DNA of 50,698 bases from Acidobacteriaceae bacterium (lineage in GTDB: Bacteria; Acidobacteriota; Terriglobia; Terriglobales; Acidobacteriaceae), in assembly GCA_003138515.1 (NCBI GenBank), contig PLGG01000088.1, forward strand, positions 1-50,698. Reading direction: 5' to 3'. Positions within the stretch are counted from its first letter, which is position 1. Every line of letters starts with the position of its first letter. The notes beneath the pieces were generated by a model. The model searched no databases. It was not told where the DNA came from and worked only from the letters and a program-made list of their open reading frames with translations. This document shows positions 39,413 to 49,425 of the stretch, piece after piece. A program made the position numbers and the translations under genes.

Positions 39413-41167
39413 ATGATGTTCTTTAGCCGCCGTATTCTTTTTACCGCTCTTGGTTGCGGCCTGATCTGGGCGCCCACAGCCGGGCTCGTGGGGCAGCAAA
39501 ACGACACCGCTCCATCCACCAATCAACCCCAAGCCACACCGGCAGCGGGCCAAGGCCAGGAGGCCGATCCGCTGCATCGCCAACTCTCGGATAAGGAGCG
39601 GTATAAGGCTCAGCGGGAATTGCGGCAGGAGTTGAAGGGTCCATACAAGACCTGGCTGAACGAAGAAGTGCCCTACATTATCTCCGATGATGAGCGCAGA
39701 GCGTTTATGACCCTGGCCAACGACGAGGAACGCGAGGCGTTCATCGAGAATTTCTGGCAGCGGCGCAACCCCGATCCGGATTCTGAAGAGAATTCGTTTC
39801 GCGAAGAGCACTACCGGCGCATCCAATACGCCAACGACCACTACGCGGCCGGCAAACCGGGATGGAAGACCGACCGCGGGCGCGTTTACATCATGTGGGG
39901 TCCGGCGGATTCGATCGACTCCCATCCTTCGGGCGGCATGTACGAGCGGCCCTTCGAAGAGGGCGGCGGCGAGACGTCGACGTTCCCGTTCGAAACCTGG
40001 CACTATCGATATCTCGAGGGCATCGGCGAAAACGTCGACCTCGAGTTCGTGGATACCTGCCAATGCGGCGACTATCACTTCACCATTGACCGCAGCGAGA
40101 AAGACGCGCTGAAAATGGTGCCCGGCGCAGGCCTGACGCAATATGAAGAGATGAACAAGAAGGGCAAGGCAGATCGGTTCACGGGGGGTGGTCTGGAGCA
40201 GCTCGGCAACGGACCGATGGGCGCCGGCGAACAAGGCAAGGAGTTCGACCGCATTGAGTTGGCTGCAAAGATCTTCGCTCCGCCGCCCATCAAGTTCGGC
40301 GATCTCGATGCCGCGCTCGATGCCTTCAGCGCTACGCACAAGCTGCTGAGCGGCCCGCCATTTCCGTTCGATGTGCGGACGGACTTCGTGAAGGTGACCG
40401 ACAGCATGGATCTGGTGCCGATCACGATTCAGTTGCGCAATCGCGACATCACGTTCGAGACCAAGGACGGAGTGTCGAAGGGAGTTGTGAACATCCTGGG
40501 CAAAGTGACAACGATCATGCACAAGACTGTGCAGACCTTCGAGGATACGGTCGAAGTTGAAGAGCCGGCGGAGCTGTTGGAGAAGAGCCTCGATCGGCGG
40601 TCGCTCTACTGGAAGTCGCTTCCGCTGCCCCCCGGAAACTACCGACTGGACATCGCAATTAAAGACGTACACAATCCGGATCACATTGGAATCTACGGAA
40701 AAGCGCTCAATGTTCCGACGTACGAGGACGACAAGCTCGGGGTCTCTTCGCTGATTCTTGCCGACCAGATGAACACCGTCTCGTCGCGACAAATCGGGAG
40801 CGGCAACTTCATCATCAGCAATATGTATATTCGGCCGCGTGTAGCGACGGGACTGACTGCGCAGGTGAGCTTGAAACGCAGCCAGGACCTGAACTTCTGG
40901 ATGCAGTTTTATAACCTCGGCATTGACGAGGCTACCAAGAGTAACTCAGCGACGGTTACCTACCAGATCACGGACGCAACCGGTAACGTAATTTTAGAGA
41001 AACAACTGGAATCAAAGGATTTAGGGGCACACAGCGATCAGTTGACGGTGGAGAAATCGCTACCCATTGCTGGCCTCGAGCCAGGTAAGTACACCGTGAC
41101 GGTGAAGATCGACGATGCGATCTCAAAACAAGTGATTGCGCAATCGGCTCCTTTTGTCGTCGAATAG
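39413..41167 (+). CDS. GWxTD-domain exported protein
   Basis: The 584-residue product has a signal peptide (RRILFTALGCGLIWAPTAGLVG) and a Gln/Pro-rich linker. The GWxTD domain starts near 75 (YKTWLNEEVPYIISDDERRAF), with the motif as KTWLNED-like. FWQRRNPDPDSEENSFREEHYRRIQYANDHY and TDRGRVYIMWGPADSID, the most conserved part, follow. The C-terminal half holds beta-sandwich repeats. GWxTD proteins are typical of Acidobacteriota and relatives, are exported, and have unknown function. It leads a plus-strand group; the next gene is 105 bases on. Confidence 0.9.
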   Translation: MMFFSRRILFTALGCGLIWAPTAGLVGQQNDTAPSTNQPQATPAAGQGQEADPLHRQLSDKERYKAQRELRQELKGPYKTWLNEEVPYIISDDERRAFMTLANDEEREAFIENFWQRRNPDPDSEENSFREEHYRRIQYANDHYAAGKPGWKTDRGRVYIMWGPADSIDSHPSGGMYERPFEEGGGETSTFPFETWHYRYLEGIGENVDLEFVDTCQCGDYHFTIDRSEKDALKMVPGAGLTQYEEMNKKGKADRFTGGGLEQLGNGPMGAGEQGKEFDRIELAAKIFAPPPIKFGDLDAALDAFSATHKLLSGPPFPFDVRTDFVKVTDSMDLVPITIQLRNRDITFETKDGVSKGVVNILGKVTTIMHKTVQTFEDTVEVEEPAELLEKSLDRRSLYWKSLPLPPGNYRLDIAIKDVHNPDHIGIYGKALNVPTYEDDKLGVSSLILADQMNTVSSRQIGSGNFIISNMYIRPRVATGLTAQVSLKRSQDLNFWMQFYNLGIDEATKSNSATVTYQITDATGNVILEKQLESKDLGAHSDQLTVEKSLPIAGLEPGKYTVTVKIDDAISKQVIAQSAPFVVE

Positions 41168-41272
41168 GTATCAATCCGTGCAGACGCCAACTGAACTTGA
41201 GAATTCGGGAGCATGCGCGGTTTGTGTTTTGAGGAACAGAGCCAGGGACGCGGTGGGGTTTCAGATCTGCTG

Positions 41273-42964
41273 ATGAAGCGAATTGCCCATCTCACCGGTT
41301 TGGCCGTGTTGATCGTCTTTGGCGCCGCTCCAACCTTCGGAGCTGCGTCAGCGTCAGTGTCCGGCTTGATACGCGACTCGGCTGGCGTGCCGCAAATCGG
41401 TGCGGAAGTCCAGCTTCTGCGCTCAGACCAGAGCGTGGTGACCAGCGTCTACACCGACAGTGCAGGCCGCTTTGCCATCTCGGCACTTGCGCCCGGCCGC
41501 TATGCTCTCAAAGCGATGGGCCCCTACTTCCTGCCCTCTCTCAGGGAAAACATCAGAGTCCAGGGTGCGGTGGTCGTCAATCTCACCCTGAACACTTTGT
41601 ACGAAGTCATCCAATGGCTTCCGGCTCAACCGCGCGCCGGCGACTCACAGAGGGACGACTGGGCCTGGACGTTGCGCTCCGCGGCGAACCGGCCGCTCCT
41701 GCGCTGGCTTCAGGACGGGCCGCTGGTGGTTGTGTCGGACGGCCGTGGCACGAGGCCAAAGCTCAAGGCCCGCCTGATGGCGACTGGCCAGGCGGGAACC
41801 TTCGGCGAAAGCGGCGAGCGCTTCTCAGCGGCTGTGGAAGACACGCCGGCGGACAGCCGGGAATTGCTGGCGCGCGTTGATTTTGCGCCTGGCACCAATG
41901 GCAGCATGGAATCGATGCTGGGCTTCCGTCAGGATCTGGGCATGGCCGGATCGGTGCAGTCGGTCGCCGCAGTCACCGTGGCGCCCGAGATAGAGGGCGC
42001 AGGAGATCAAGGTCTGGATGAGGCCGCAGTGCACAGCTTCGAGGCGATGCATTTCGGAGATTTGATCGAAGCGGAGGTTGGTTCGACCGCAGTGGTGGGG
42101 CGGCTCGGCGGAGACAGCCCGAGCACGGCGATGGCGATGCTGCCGTTCGCCAACGTCGAGTGGCACCATGGCGCCAAAACGTTACGCTACCGGTTGGCCA
42201 CCATGACGCAGGATCGGGTTTCTGGCGAGGATGAATCCGAGGCCACGGCGTGGTTGCCTGCAATGGCGCTGCGCGGCGGCGGCCTTGCCATCGAGCATGG
42301 AGTTCACCAGGAGATCGGATGGGAACGGCAGACTGACGCATCCGGTGTGGCCGTGCTGGTTTACTCCGATCACATCGACAATCCCGTACTCGAGGCGCTC
42401 GATCACTTTGCCGGGGCCGGGTCTCCCGCGGCAGCAGGGATGCTTTTCGATCCGGCGAGCAGTTTGCTTCGCGCCGCCGGCCCGTCGTTCTCATCCACTG
42501 GCGTCGAGGCCAGCGTGGAGCGCCGATTGACCAGCAACAATCGCATACGAGTGAGCTATGCGAGCGGCGCCGCGCTTGTGATGACCGATTTGCCGCAGGC
42601 GGCTCCACTGGCCGAGGTGCTCGCCTCAGCGCGTCCACGGCACGCCCAGACATACGCGATTTCGCTCTCGGGAACCCTGGACGGCACCGGAACCCGCTGG
42701 AGTGCGAGCTATCGCTGGCAGCCAGACGGCACTGTGACGGAAATCGCGCCCTTCGCGGAAAACGCCGCGTTGCCATTCCTCAACGCCCGGCTCAGACAGC
42801 CTATTCACGTCACGCGCGACGGATCTGGGGGCCTGGAGGCATTGCTTGAGGTGAGGAACCTGCTCGCCCAGGGTTATCGCCCCTATGTTCTGAGCGACGG
42901 TTCGCTGCTTCTGTTCGCGGAAGATCAGCGCAGCCTGCGCGCCGGCCTCGCATTCACGTTCTAG
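41273..42964 (+). CDS. CarboxypepD_reg-like/outer-membrane beta-barrel protein
   Basis: The 563-residue product has a signal peptide (MKRIAHLTGLAVLIVFGAAP). A carboxypeptidase-regulatory-like Ig domain follows at about 28-105 (SVSGLIRDSAGVPQIGAEVQL, TDSAGRFAISALAPGRYALKA), then many alternating amphipathic strands ending ALAFTF, an outer-membrane barrel signature with terminal Phe. It resembles a small TonB-receptor-like or omp-type protein without an evident plug. I chose ATG 41273 because it starts the signal peptide. It may be functionally linked to the GWxTD gene upstream. Confidence 0.8.
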   Translation: MKRIAHLTGLAVLIVFGAAPTFGAASASVSGLIRDSAGVPQIGAEVQLLRSDQSVVTSVYTDSAGRFAISALAPGRYALKAMGPYFLPSLRENIRVQGAVVVNLTLNTLYEVIQWLPAQPRAGDSQRDDWAWTLRSAANRPLLRWLQDGPLVVVSDGRGTRPKLKARLMATGQAGTFGESGERFSAAVEDTPADSRELLARVDFAPGTNGSMESMLGFRQDLGMAGSVQSVAAVTVAPEIEGAGDQGLDEAAVHSFEAMHFGDLIEAEVGSTAVVGRLGGDSPSTAMAMLPFANVEWHHGAKTLRYRLATMTQDRVSGEDESEATAWLPAMALRGGGLAIEHGVHQEIGWERQTDASGVAVLVYSDHIDNPVLEALDHFAGAGSPAAAGMLFDPASSLLRAAGPSFSSTGVEASVERRLTSNNRIRVSYASGAALVMTDLPQAAPLAEVLASARPRHAQTYAISLSGTLDGTGTRWSASYRWQPDGTVTEIAPFAENAALPFLNARLRQPIHVTRDGSGGLEALLEVRNLLAQGYRPYVLSDGSLLLFAEDQRSLRAGLAFTF

Positions 42965-43117
42965 TCTCTCCGTCCACACTTCTTTCGTTGGATTGATCCT
43001 GCGCCAGCCGGCTAAGTCGTCGTGTGTTCTTCCTTGTCGTCAGAAGCGAAGCGGCTCGCATCCGCTGGAGTACATTTGGGTCTGGGCCGAACATGGCTCT
43101 GAGAAAAGGGGGGCGCG

Positions 43118-43987
43118 ATGAAACAGTTTCGCTTGAGCCGCCGCGCTGCGTTGAAGTCAGGTCTAGCGGCTACGGCGTTGGCCTCGCTGCGTGGCCTCGC
43201 TAAAGGAGAAAACGCGGTGTCCGTGCGCAAAGGCAGGATCCACCAATCTGTTTGCCGATGGTGCTACAAGGACATTCCACTGGAGCGGCTTTGTGCGTAT
43301 GGAGCGCAGATCGGCTTGAAGGGGATCGACCTGCTGCAGCCGGAAGAATACGAGGCGCCTCGCCAATACGGCCAAATTTGCACCATGGCTTACGCCGGCG
43401 GAGGCACAATTCCGGATGCGTTGAACCGCAGAGAGAATCATGCCGCGATTGAGGCTGCCTTTCGGACCAATATTCCGCTTGCGGCAAAGGCCGGCATTCC
43501 CAATGTGATCACTTTCTCGGGAAACCGGCGCGGCATGGCGGACGACGAAGGCGCGCGCAACACCATCGCGGGACTCAATCGCGTGAAGAAGATTGCCGAA
43601 GACAACGGCGTAACCATTTGCATTGAGCTGCTCAACAGTAAGGTGAACCATCCCGACTACATGTGCGACCACACCGCGTGGGGCGTGCGCGTGATGCAGG
43701 AGGTGAATTCGCCCAGCGTGAAGCTGCTTTACGACATCTACCACATGCAAATCATGGAGGGCGACCTGATCGCGACCATCCGTGCCAACCTCGCGTGGAT
43801 TGCGCATTTCCACACTGGCGGTGTGCCCGGACGTCACGAGCTCGACGATACACAGGAAGTGCAATGGGACGGAGTCATGCGAGCGATTGCCGGCGCGGGC
43901 TTTAACGGCTATGTTGCGCATGAGTTTGTCCCGTTGGGTGATCCGCTTACAAGTCTGCGTGCCGCGGTAGATCTGTGTGATGTGTAG
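43118..43987 (+). CDS. Tat-exported sugar isomerase/hydroxypyruvate isomerase-like protein
   Basis: The 289-residue product has a twin-arginine signal (MKQFRLSRRAALKSGLAAT). Its xylose-isomerase-like TIM barrel shows IHQSVCRWCYKDIPLERLC, KGIDLLQPEEYE, NVITFSGNRRGM, ICIELLNSK, LLYDIYHMQIMEGD with Glu/Asp/His metal ligands, and IAHFHTGGVPGRHELDD. It fits the Hyi/IolE-type isomerase family. An exported form suggests a periplasmic sugar or keto-acid substrate. GGGGGGCGCG precedes the ATG. It lies next to the large GH106-like gene. Confidence 0.88.
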   Translation: MKQFRLSRRAALKSGLAATALASLRGLAKGENAVSVRKGRIHQSVCRWCYKDIPLERLCAYGAQIGLKGIDLLQPEEYEAPRQYGQICTMAYAGGGTIPDALNRRENHAAIEAAFRTNIPLAAKAGIPNVITFSGNRRGMADDEGARNTIAGLNRVKKIAEDNGVTICIELLNSKVNHPDYMCDHTAWGVRVMQEVNSPSVKLLYDIYHMQIMEGDLIATIRANLAWIAHFHTGGVPGRHELDDTQEVQWDGVMRAIAGAGFNGYVAHEFVPLGDPLTSLRAAVDLCDV

Positions 43988-44098
43988 CAGTTCCAGTTGA
44001 TGTGCGGTGGTAAGAGAACGAATGCCCGGGCCGCAACGCAGTCAACAGCGAGAACGCCGGCTTCTCCTCATGAAGCAACGAATCTACAATGGTTCCTT

Positions 44099-47000
44099 AT
44101 GAAATGTTCCCGATCTATTCTTGGAGTTCTGACTTGTGTCGCTTGCGCCGCTTGCACCGCGAGCTATTCGATTCGGGCACAAGCTCCCGCAGATTCGAAA
44201 GCGGCCGCAGCTTCGCACGACGATCGACTGCTGCGGGGATTCCTCGATCCGCCTAGCGGAGCGCGGCCGCGCGTGTGGTGGCATTGGATGAACGGGAATA
44301 TTTCGGAACAGGGAATCCAGCTTGACCTCGGATGGATGCACCGCGTGGGCCTGGGCGGGGTGACAATCTTCGAGGGCGCGATTAACACGCCGCAGGTGGT
44401 TCCACAGCGGTTGATTTACATGACACCGGAATGGAAACAGGCGTTCAGGACCGCGGTAACGACGGCTCGGGGCATGGGTATGGAAGTGGCCATCGCGAGC
44501 TCGCCGGGTTGGAGCGAGACCGGCGGACCATGGGTGCCCGCAGCGCAAGGGATGAAAAAGATGGTGTGGACCGCAACGCGCATCGAAGGCGGACGGCCCT
44601 TCGTCGGCAAGCTGGCCCATCCGCCCGAGGTTGATGGAATCTTTCAGAACTTTGCGGTCGCCGGGCGACGGGCTGCCGACGGAACGATTGTGACTCCTCC
44701 AAAGTTCTATGCCGACTCCGAGGTCATCGCGTACAAGATTCCCGATGGAGACGACGCGCAGGTGAAGTTGAACCCGCAGGTCACCTCAAGCGGCGGAACA
44801 GCGAACGTGGCCGCACTTTCCGATGGCGATGTGAATACGGTGGCGCTCGATCTGCCCGTGGGCGCGCCAGTTAGCGCAGCGTGGGTGCAGTTCGATTACG
44901 GCCATCCGCAGACGATTCAGGCAGTGACGTTGGCCAGCCTGAACGACGCAATCAGCGTCTTCGATCATGACAGCAATGCAGCCCCGCCGTTCATCGAGGG
45001 CGGCGACGACGGCGTGAGCTTCAAGAAAGAGGCGGACATTCCGTTCAGCAGCCTGGTGCAGCGGACGGTTTCGTTTGATGCGGTCACGGCGCGATTCTTC
45101 CGCATCGTCTTTCCCGCGCAGCCGAACGGGCCGCCGGCACACGACCACAAAATCACGGAACTGGTGCTGGCGAGCGGCGCGCGAACGAACGAATGGGAGC
45201 AGCGCGCCGGGTACGCCAACGCGGGAGACTTCTACGCCATTCGCGACCCAGAAGTCGCGCCGAAGTTCATCGTCTCGCCGGGCGACGTGATTGATCTGAA
45301 TGGAAAGATGGCTGCCGATGGAGCGCTCGACTGGACACCGCCGGCAGGAAACTGGATGGTTCTCCGCATTGGTTACTCGCTAACCGGCCATGAGAATGGC
45401 CCGGCTCCGGCGGAGGCTACGGGACTTGAAGTGGATAAGCTGAACCGCGAGTATGTGAAGAACTATGTCGACGGCTATCTCAAGATGTATGCGGACACAG
45501 TTGGGCCGGAGAACATGGGCAGGGACGGCATCTCGTACTTACTCACGGACAGCATCGAGGTGGGACCGCAAAACTGGACCGATAACATCCTGGAGGAATT
45601 CAAGCAGCGGCGCGGATACGATGCACGTCCCTGGTTGCCGGCACTTACCGGTGTTGTTATCAAGAGCACGGAACATATAGACCGCTTTCTTTGGGACTTT
45701 CGGCGCACGCTTGGCCAGCTTCTCGCGGAAAACCATTACGGGGAGATTGCCGACGACTTACACTCCCACGGGATGAGTTATTACGGTGAAGCATTGGAAT
45801 ATCATCGCCCGTCTCTCGGCGACGATATGGAAATGCGCAGCAAGACCGATGTTCCCATGGGAGCGATGTGGACCTGGGCTGGCAGCCCGGGACCTGACAT
45901 CGATTACATTGCCGACCTGCGCGGAGCCGCATCCGTGGCTCATATCTATGGGCAGAATCTGGTCGGCGCGGAGTCCATGACCTCGCGCGGTCCGGCTTGG
46001 TCATTCTCGCCCAACAGCCTGAAGAGAGTTGCGGACCTGGAGTTTGCGCTAGGCGTGAATCGCTTCGAGATTCATGAGTCTACACATCAACCCGCGCCGG
46101 ACTTGGCACCAGGGCTGACGTTGGGGCCATACGGGCTTTGGCTCAATCGCAACGACACATGGGCCGAAGAGGCGAAGCCGTGGATCGATTATCTTGCGCG
46201 CTGCTCCTACATGCTGCAGCAGGGACATTTCGCCGCCGATGTTGCGTACTTCTACGGAGAAGAGGGTCCGTTGACCGCGGTCTTCGGATGGAAGGGAATT
46301 GAAGATGCGCCGGACGGGTACGGTTTCGACTTTGTGAACAGCGACGTGGTACTTCACGAGTTGTCGTTCAAAGATGGACGGCTGGTTACTCCGGGAGGCA
46401 CGAATTACAGGCTTCTCTATCTGGGCGGGCGCAGCCAGCGCATGACGTTGCCGGTGTTGCGTCGCATTCACGACCTGGTGGTTCAGGGCGCCGTGTTGGT
46501 TGGCGAGCGTCCCATGGATTCGCCGAGCCTGGCCGACGACGAACGGGAATTTCGACGCGTGGAGGATCAGATTTGGGGAAGTCGCCCAGTGGCTGGCCAA
46601 TCGATGCGGAAGGTCGGCAAGGGCAGAGTGTATACGGGCATGAGCGCGAACGATGTTCTTGCGGCGCTCAGCGTGGCGCGCGATTGGGAGTACACCAAAC
46701 CGGAAGCCGACACCGCCTTGATGTTTGTCCACCGCAAGCTCGACAATGGCGACGTCTATTTTGTCGACAACCGCCAGGACCGCGCCGAGGACGTTGACAC
46801 AACCTTCCGCGTGGAGGGGAAGGTGCCGGAATTATGGGATCCTGCGACAGGCGAAACGCAGCCGGTCTCGTATCGGATCGCGGCGGCCCGAACGTGGGTT
46901 TCGGTGCATCTCGATCCGTATGGGACGACTTTTGTTGTCTTTCGCGCGCCGGCCGCGCAACAGACTTTCGAAACGCCTGTGACGCACGAGACCGTGATCG

Positions 47001-47521
47001 ATGGCCTGAACGAGGCGCTCAACCGCGACTGGAGCGTCGGCTTCCAGCAGGGCAGAGGCGTTCCTGAGACCGTCGGCTTCCATCACCTCGTCTCGTGGAC
47101 CGAATTGACCCTTCCAACTTCGGACGACGGCGTCAAGTATTTCTCCGGCACGGCCACTTACTCCAAGACGATCGAGATTCCGGCGGAAGATTTGGCGCAG
47201 GGAGCTCATCTCTGGCTCGATCTGGGCGACGTTCGCGAGATCGCCGAGGTGAAGATGAATGGCGCGGATCTCGGCATTCTATGGAAGACGCCCTTCAAGG
47301 TCGATGTTACCGGCGAGATCAGACCGGGCAAGAATCGCATTGAGATTAAGGTGACCAATCTCTGGGTGAATCGGATGATCGGCGATCAGCAGCCGTGGGC
47401 GTTGAAGAAATATGCGTTCGCTGATTTCACGCCGTACAAGGCCGATTCGCCGCTGCTGCCGTCGGGACTGCTCGGGCCGGTGCGCCTGATCTCGGTCGCG
47501 GAATCCCAGGCCGCGAAGTAA
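44099..47521 (+). CDS. GH106-like exported glycosidase (alpha-L-rhamnosidase type)
   Basis: The 1,140-residue product has a Cys-containing signal peptide (MKCSRSILGVLTCVACAACT; a lipobox is not clean). PRVWWHWMNGNISEQGIQLDLGWMHRVGLGGVTIF follows, the start of the GH106 catalytic region. EVAIASSPGWSETGGPWV and later DSIEVGPQNWTDNILEEFKQRRGYD carry acidic candidates. A discoidin-like jelly roll lies near 230-400, and a C-terminal galactose-binding-like domain has FSGTATYSKTIEIPAE and WLDLGDVREIAEVKMNG. Start ATG 44099 is chosen for the signal peptide. Probably releases rhamnose from plant or bacterial polysaccharide; the substrate is inferred from family. Confidence 0.85.
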   Translation: MKCSRSILGVLTCVACAACTASYSIRAQAPADSKAAAASHDDRLLRGFLDPPSGARPRVWWHWMNGNISEQGIQLDLGWMHRVGLGGVTIFEGAINTPQVVPQRLIYMTPEWKQAFRTAVTTARGMGMEVAIASSPGWSETGGPWVPAAQGMKKMVWTATRIEGGRPFVGKLAHPPEVDGIFQNFAVAGRRAADGTIVTPPKFYADSEVIAYKIPDGDDAQVKLNPQVTSSGGTANVAALSDGDVNTVALDLPVGAPVSAAWVQFDYGHPQTIQAVTLASLNDAISVFDHDSNAAPPFIEGGDDGVSFKKEADIPFSSLVQRTVSFDAVTARFFRIVFPAQPNGPPAHDHKITELVLASGARTNEWEQRAGYANAGDFYAIRDPEVAPKFIVSPGDVIDLNGKMAADGALDWTPPAGNWMVLRIGYSLTGHENGPAPAEATGLEVDKLNREYVKNYVDGYLKMYADTVGPENMGRDGISYLLTDSIEVGPQNWTDNILEEFKQRRGYDARPWLPALTGVVIKSTEHIDRFLWDFRRTLGQLLAENHYGEIADDLHSHGMSYYGEALEYHRPSLGDDMEMRSKTDVPMGAMWTWAGSPGPDIDYIADLRGAASVAHIYGQNLVGAESMTSRGPAWSFSPNSLKRVADLEFALGVNRFEIHESTHQPAPDLAPGLTLGPYGLWLNRNDTWAEEAKPWIDYLARCSYMLQQGHFAADVAYFYGEEGPLTAVFGWKGIEDAPDGYGFDFVNSDVVLHELSFKDGRLVTPGGTNYRLLYLGGRSQRMTLPVLRRIHDLVVQGAVLVGERPMDSPSLADDEREFRRVEDQIWGSRPVAGQSMRKVGKGRVYTGMSANDVLAALSVARDWEYTKPEADTALMFVHRKLDNGDVYFVDNRQDRAEDVDTTFRVEGKVPELWDPATGETQPVSYRIAAARTWVSVHLDPYGTTFVVFRAPAAQQTFETPVTHETVIDGLNEALNRDWSVGFQQGRGVPETVGFHHLVSWTELTLPTSDDGVKYFSGTATYSKTIEIPAEDLAQGAHLWLDLGDVREIAEVKMNGADLGILWKTPFKVDVTGEIRPGKNRIEIKVTNLWVNRMIGDQQPWALKKYAFADFTPYKADSPLLPSGLLGPVRLISVAESQAAK

Positions 47522-47664
47522 ACGGAGAGGCGCCGCAAAAAACACTTGCAGTTTGCAAGGAGAATTAGGAAGAATGGCAAAGCGGCGTTCCCCTGAAGGC
47601 GGCCTCAGCGCCGGAAGCGCCGACGGAAGAAAAATTGAATGGCTGCGCCAAACAGGAGGTCGAG

Positions 47665-48846
47665 ATGAGCGGTGTGCGGGTGCTTGTAGGAACGCGCAAG
47701 GGCGCGTTCGTTCTGAACTCCGACGGCAAGCGCAGGGACTGGAACGTGAGCGGGCCGTTCTTTGCCGGCTGGGAGATCTACCACATGAAGGGCTCGCCGG
47801 TTGATCCCGACCGGATTTACGTTTCGCAGACAAGCGGATGGTTCGGTCAACTCATCCAGCGCTCGGACGACGGCGGCAAGACGTGGCATCAGCCAGGATT
47901 GCCCAATGAAGCGATTCCTCCTCCCGGCCCGCCGACGGCGCTGCCGAATCGGTTTGTGTACGATTCGTCGCCGGAGACGGGCAGGCCGCTGACCACGCAC
48001 CAGTGGTACGACGGCACGCAGCATCCATGGGAGTTCAAGCGCGTGTGGCACGTCGAGCCTTCGCTCACCGACGCCGAGACTGTTTATGCCGGCGTGGAAG
48101 ACGCGGCGCTGTTTCGCTCGACCGACGGTGGCGAGAATTGGCAGGAACTCTCTGGCCTGCGCGGGCACGGCACCGGTCCCCAATGGGGGCCGGGCGCGGG
48201 CGGAATGGGGCTGCACACGATCGTTCTCGATCCCACCGATCCCAAGCGAATCTACATTGCCATCTCGGCCGCCGGCGCGTTCCGCACCAACGATGGCGGC
48301 CAGACGTGGAAGGCGATCAACAAAGGACTGCGCTCGCAATACATTCCCGATCCCGATGCCGAGATCGGCCACTGCGTGCATCACTTGGCCATGCACCGCT
48401 CGCGTCCCGATGTGCTGTTTATGCAGAAGCACTGGGACGTGATGCGCACCGACGACGCCGGCGAGAACTGGCGAGAAGTGAGCGGCAACCTGCCCACCGA
48501 CTTCGGATTCGCGATCGACGTGCATGCGCACGAGCCGGAGACGCTGTATGTGGTGCCGATCAAGAGCGACTCCGAGCATTTTCCGCTCGAAGGCAAATTG
48601 CGCGTCTATCGCAGTCGCACGGGCGGCAATGAGTGGGAGCCGCTGGCGAAGGGGCTGCCGGAAAAGGATTGCTATGTGAACGTGCTGCGCGATGCGATGG
48701 CGGTGGATACGCTCGACGATTGCGGCGTTTACTTCGGCACCACGGGTGGGCAGGTTTATGCCTCGGCAGACGCGGGTGACAACTGGGCGCCGATTGTGCG
48801 CGATCTGCCAGCGGTGCTGTCGGTTGAAGTGCAGACGCTCGATTAG
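47665..48846 (+). CDS. BNR/sialidase-fold repeat protein
   Basis: The 393-residue product is a beta-propeller with repeated Asp-box-like words S-x-D-x-G-x-x-[37 protein letters not shown] and ASADAGDNW. It lacks a signal peptide and the catalytic Arg triad of true sialidases is not evident, so it is probably a binding or structural propeller. The start at 47665 has AGGAGGT 5 bases upstream. The next gene is a ThiS/MoaD-like protein. I believe this pairing recurs, but that is from memory. Confidence 0.85.
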   Translation: MSGVRVLVGTRKGAFVLNSDGKRRDWNVSGPFFAGWEIYHMKGSPVDPDRIYVSQTSGWFGQLIQRSDDGGKTWHQPGLPNEAIPPPGPPTALPNRFVYDSSPETGRPLTTHQWYDGTQHPWEFKRVWHVEPSLTDAETVYAGVEDAALFRSTDGGENWQELSGLRGHGTGPQWGPGAGGMGLHTIVLDPTDPKRIYIAISAAGAFRTNDGGQTWKAINKGLRSQYIPDPDAEIGHCVHHLAMHRSRPDVLFMQKHWDVMRTDDAGENWREVSGNLPTDFGFAIDVHAHEPETLYVVPIKSDSEHFPLEGKLRVYRSRTGGNEWEPLAKGLPEKDCYVNVLRDAMAVDTLDDCGVYFGTTGGQVYASADAGDNWAPIVRDLPAVLSVEVQTLD

Positions 48847-48912
48847 AGAACAGAGAACAGAGATTAGAGATCAGAGATCAGAGATCAGAAAAGCAGGGAG
48901 CCAGGAGCGAGA
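48841..48912. repeat. Simple AGAGATC repeat
   Basis: The spacer reads as imperfect AGAGAACAG and AGAGATC units. Similar words (GGTCAGAGATCAGGG) follow rnj near 21514-21555. They resemble the degenerate spacer repeats at the start of the window. Confidence 0.6.
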
Positions 48913-48937
48913 AGGCAGCGATTAGGAGGCCTGCGCG

Positions 48938-49264
48938 TTGAGCGATGCGGCGAAGACGAATGCGGCGACGGTGCGGGTTGGGCTGCCTTATCACTTGCGC
49001 AACCTGGCGCATGTTGAGGGCGATGTGCAGCTCGAAGTTGCCGCGCCGGTTACGCTGCGCGCGGTTCTCAACGCTCTCGAAGCGCGCTATCCCATGCTGC
49101 GTGGAACGATTCGCGAATACGAGACCGGTCAGCGCCGCGCGTTTCTGCGCTTTTTTGCCTGCGAAGAGGATTGGTCGCTGGAGTCGCATGACAAGCCGCT
49201 GCCCGACTCGGTGGCATCTGGAAAAGAGCCGCTGCTGATTCTAGGTGCGATCGCAGGTGGGTGA
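48938..49264 (+). CDS. ThiS/MoaD-like beta-grasp protein
   Basis: The 108-residue product matches the MoaD/ThiS sulfur-carrier family: [23 protein letters not shown] opens the beta-grasp fold, [19 protein letters not shown] follows, and the chain ends GAIAGG with the C-terminal Gly-Gly needed for adenylation and thiocarboxylation. It is longer than MoaD (about 80) because of a mid-insertion. The start is TTG 48938 behind AGGAGG. No E1-like (MoeB/ThiF) gene is adjacent; the partner is the BNR gene upstream. A sulfur-carrier or modifier role is inferred. Confidence 0.85.
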   Translation: MSDAAKTNAATVRVGLPYHLRNLAHVEGDVQLEVAAPVTLRAVLNALEARYPMLRGTIREYETGQRRAFLRFFACEEDWSLESHDKPLPDSVASGKEPLLILGAIAGG

Positions 49265-49425
49265 ATGAGCAGGGAACAGGGGCCAGAGATCCGCTCTTCG
49301 TGCGGCGTTTGGGTTCGTGATATTCCAAGTCCCAAGAGGGCGCATGGCGAAGGATGGGATGCCCATTTTTGTGGTGGGCGAAGGCTGTGAAGAACAGAAG
49401 AAAGTTGCCGTTGAGGCGGCGCGCG

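Noticed and set aside
39368..40792. 474-codon frame antisense to the GWxTD gene
   Set aside because: Shadow of a real gene; no recognisable protein features.
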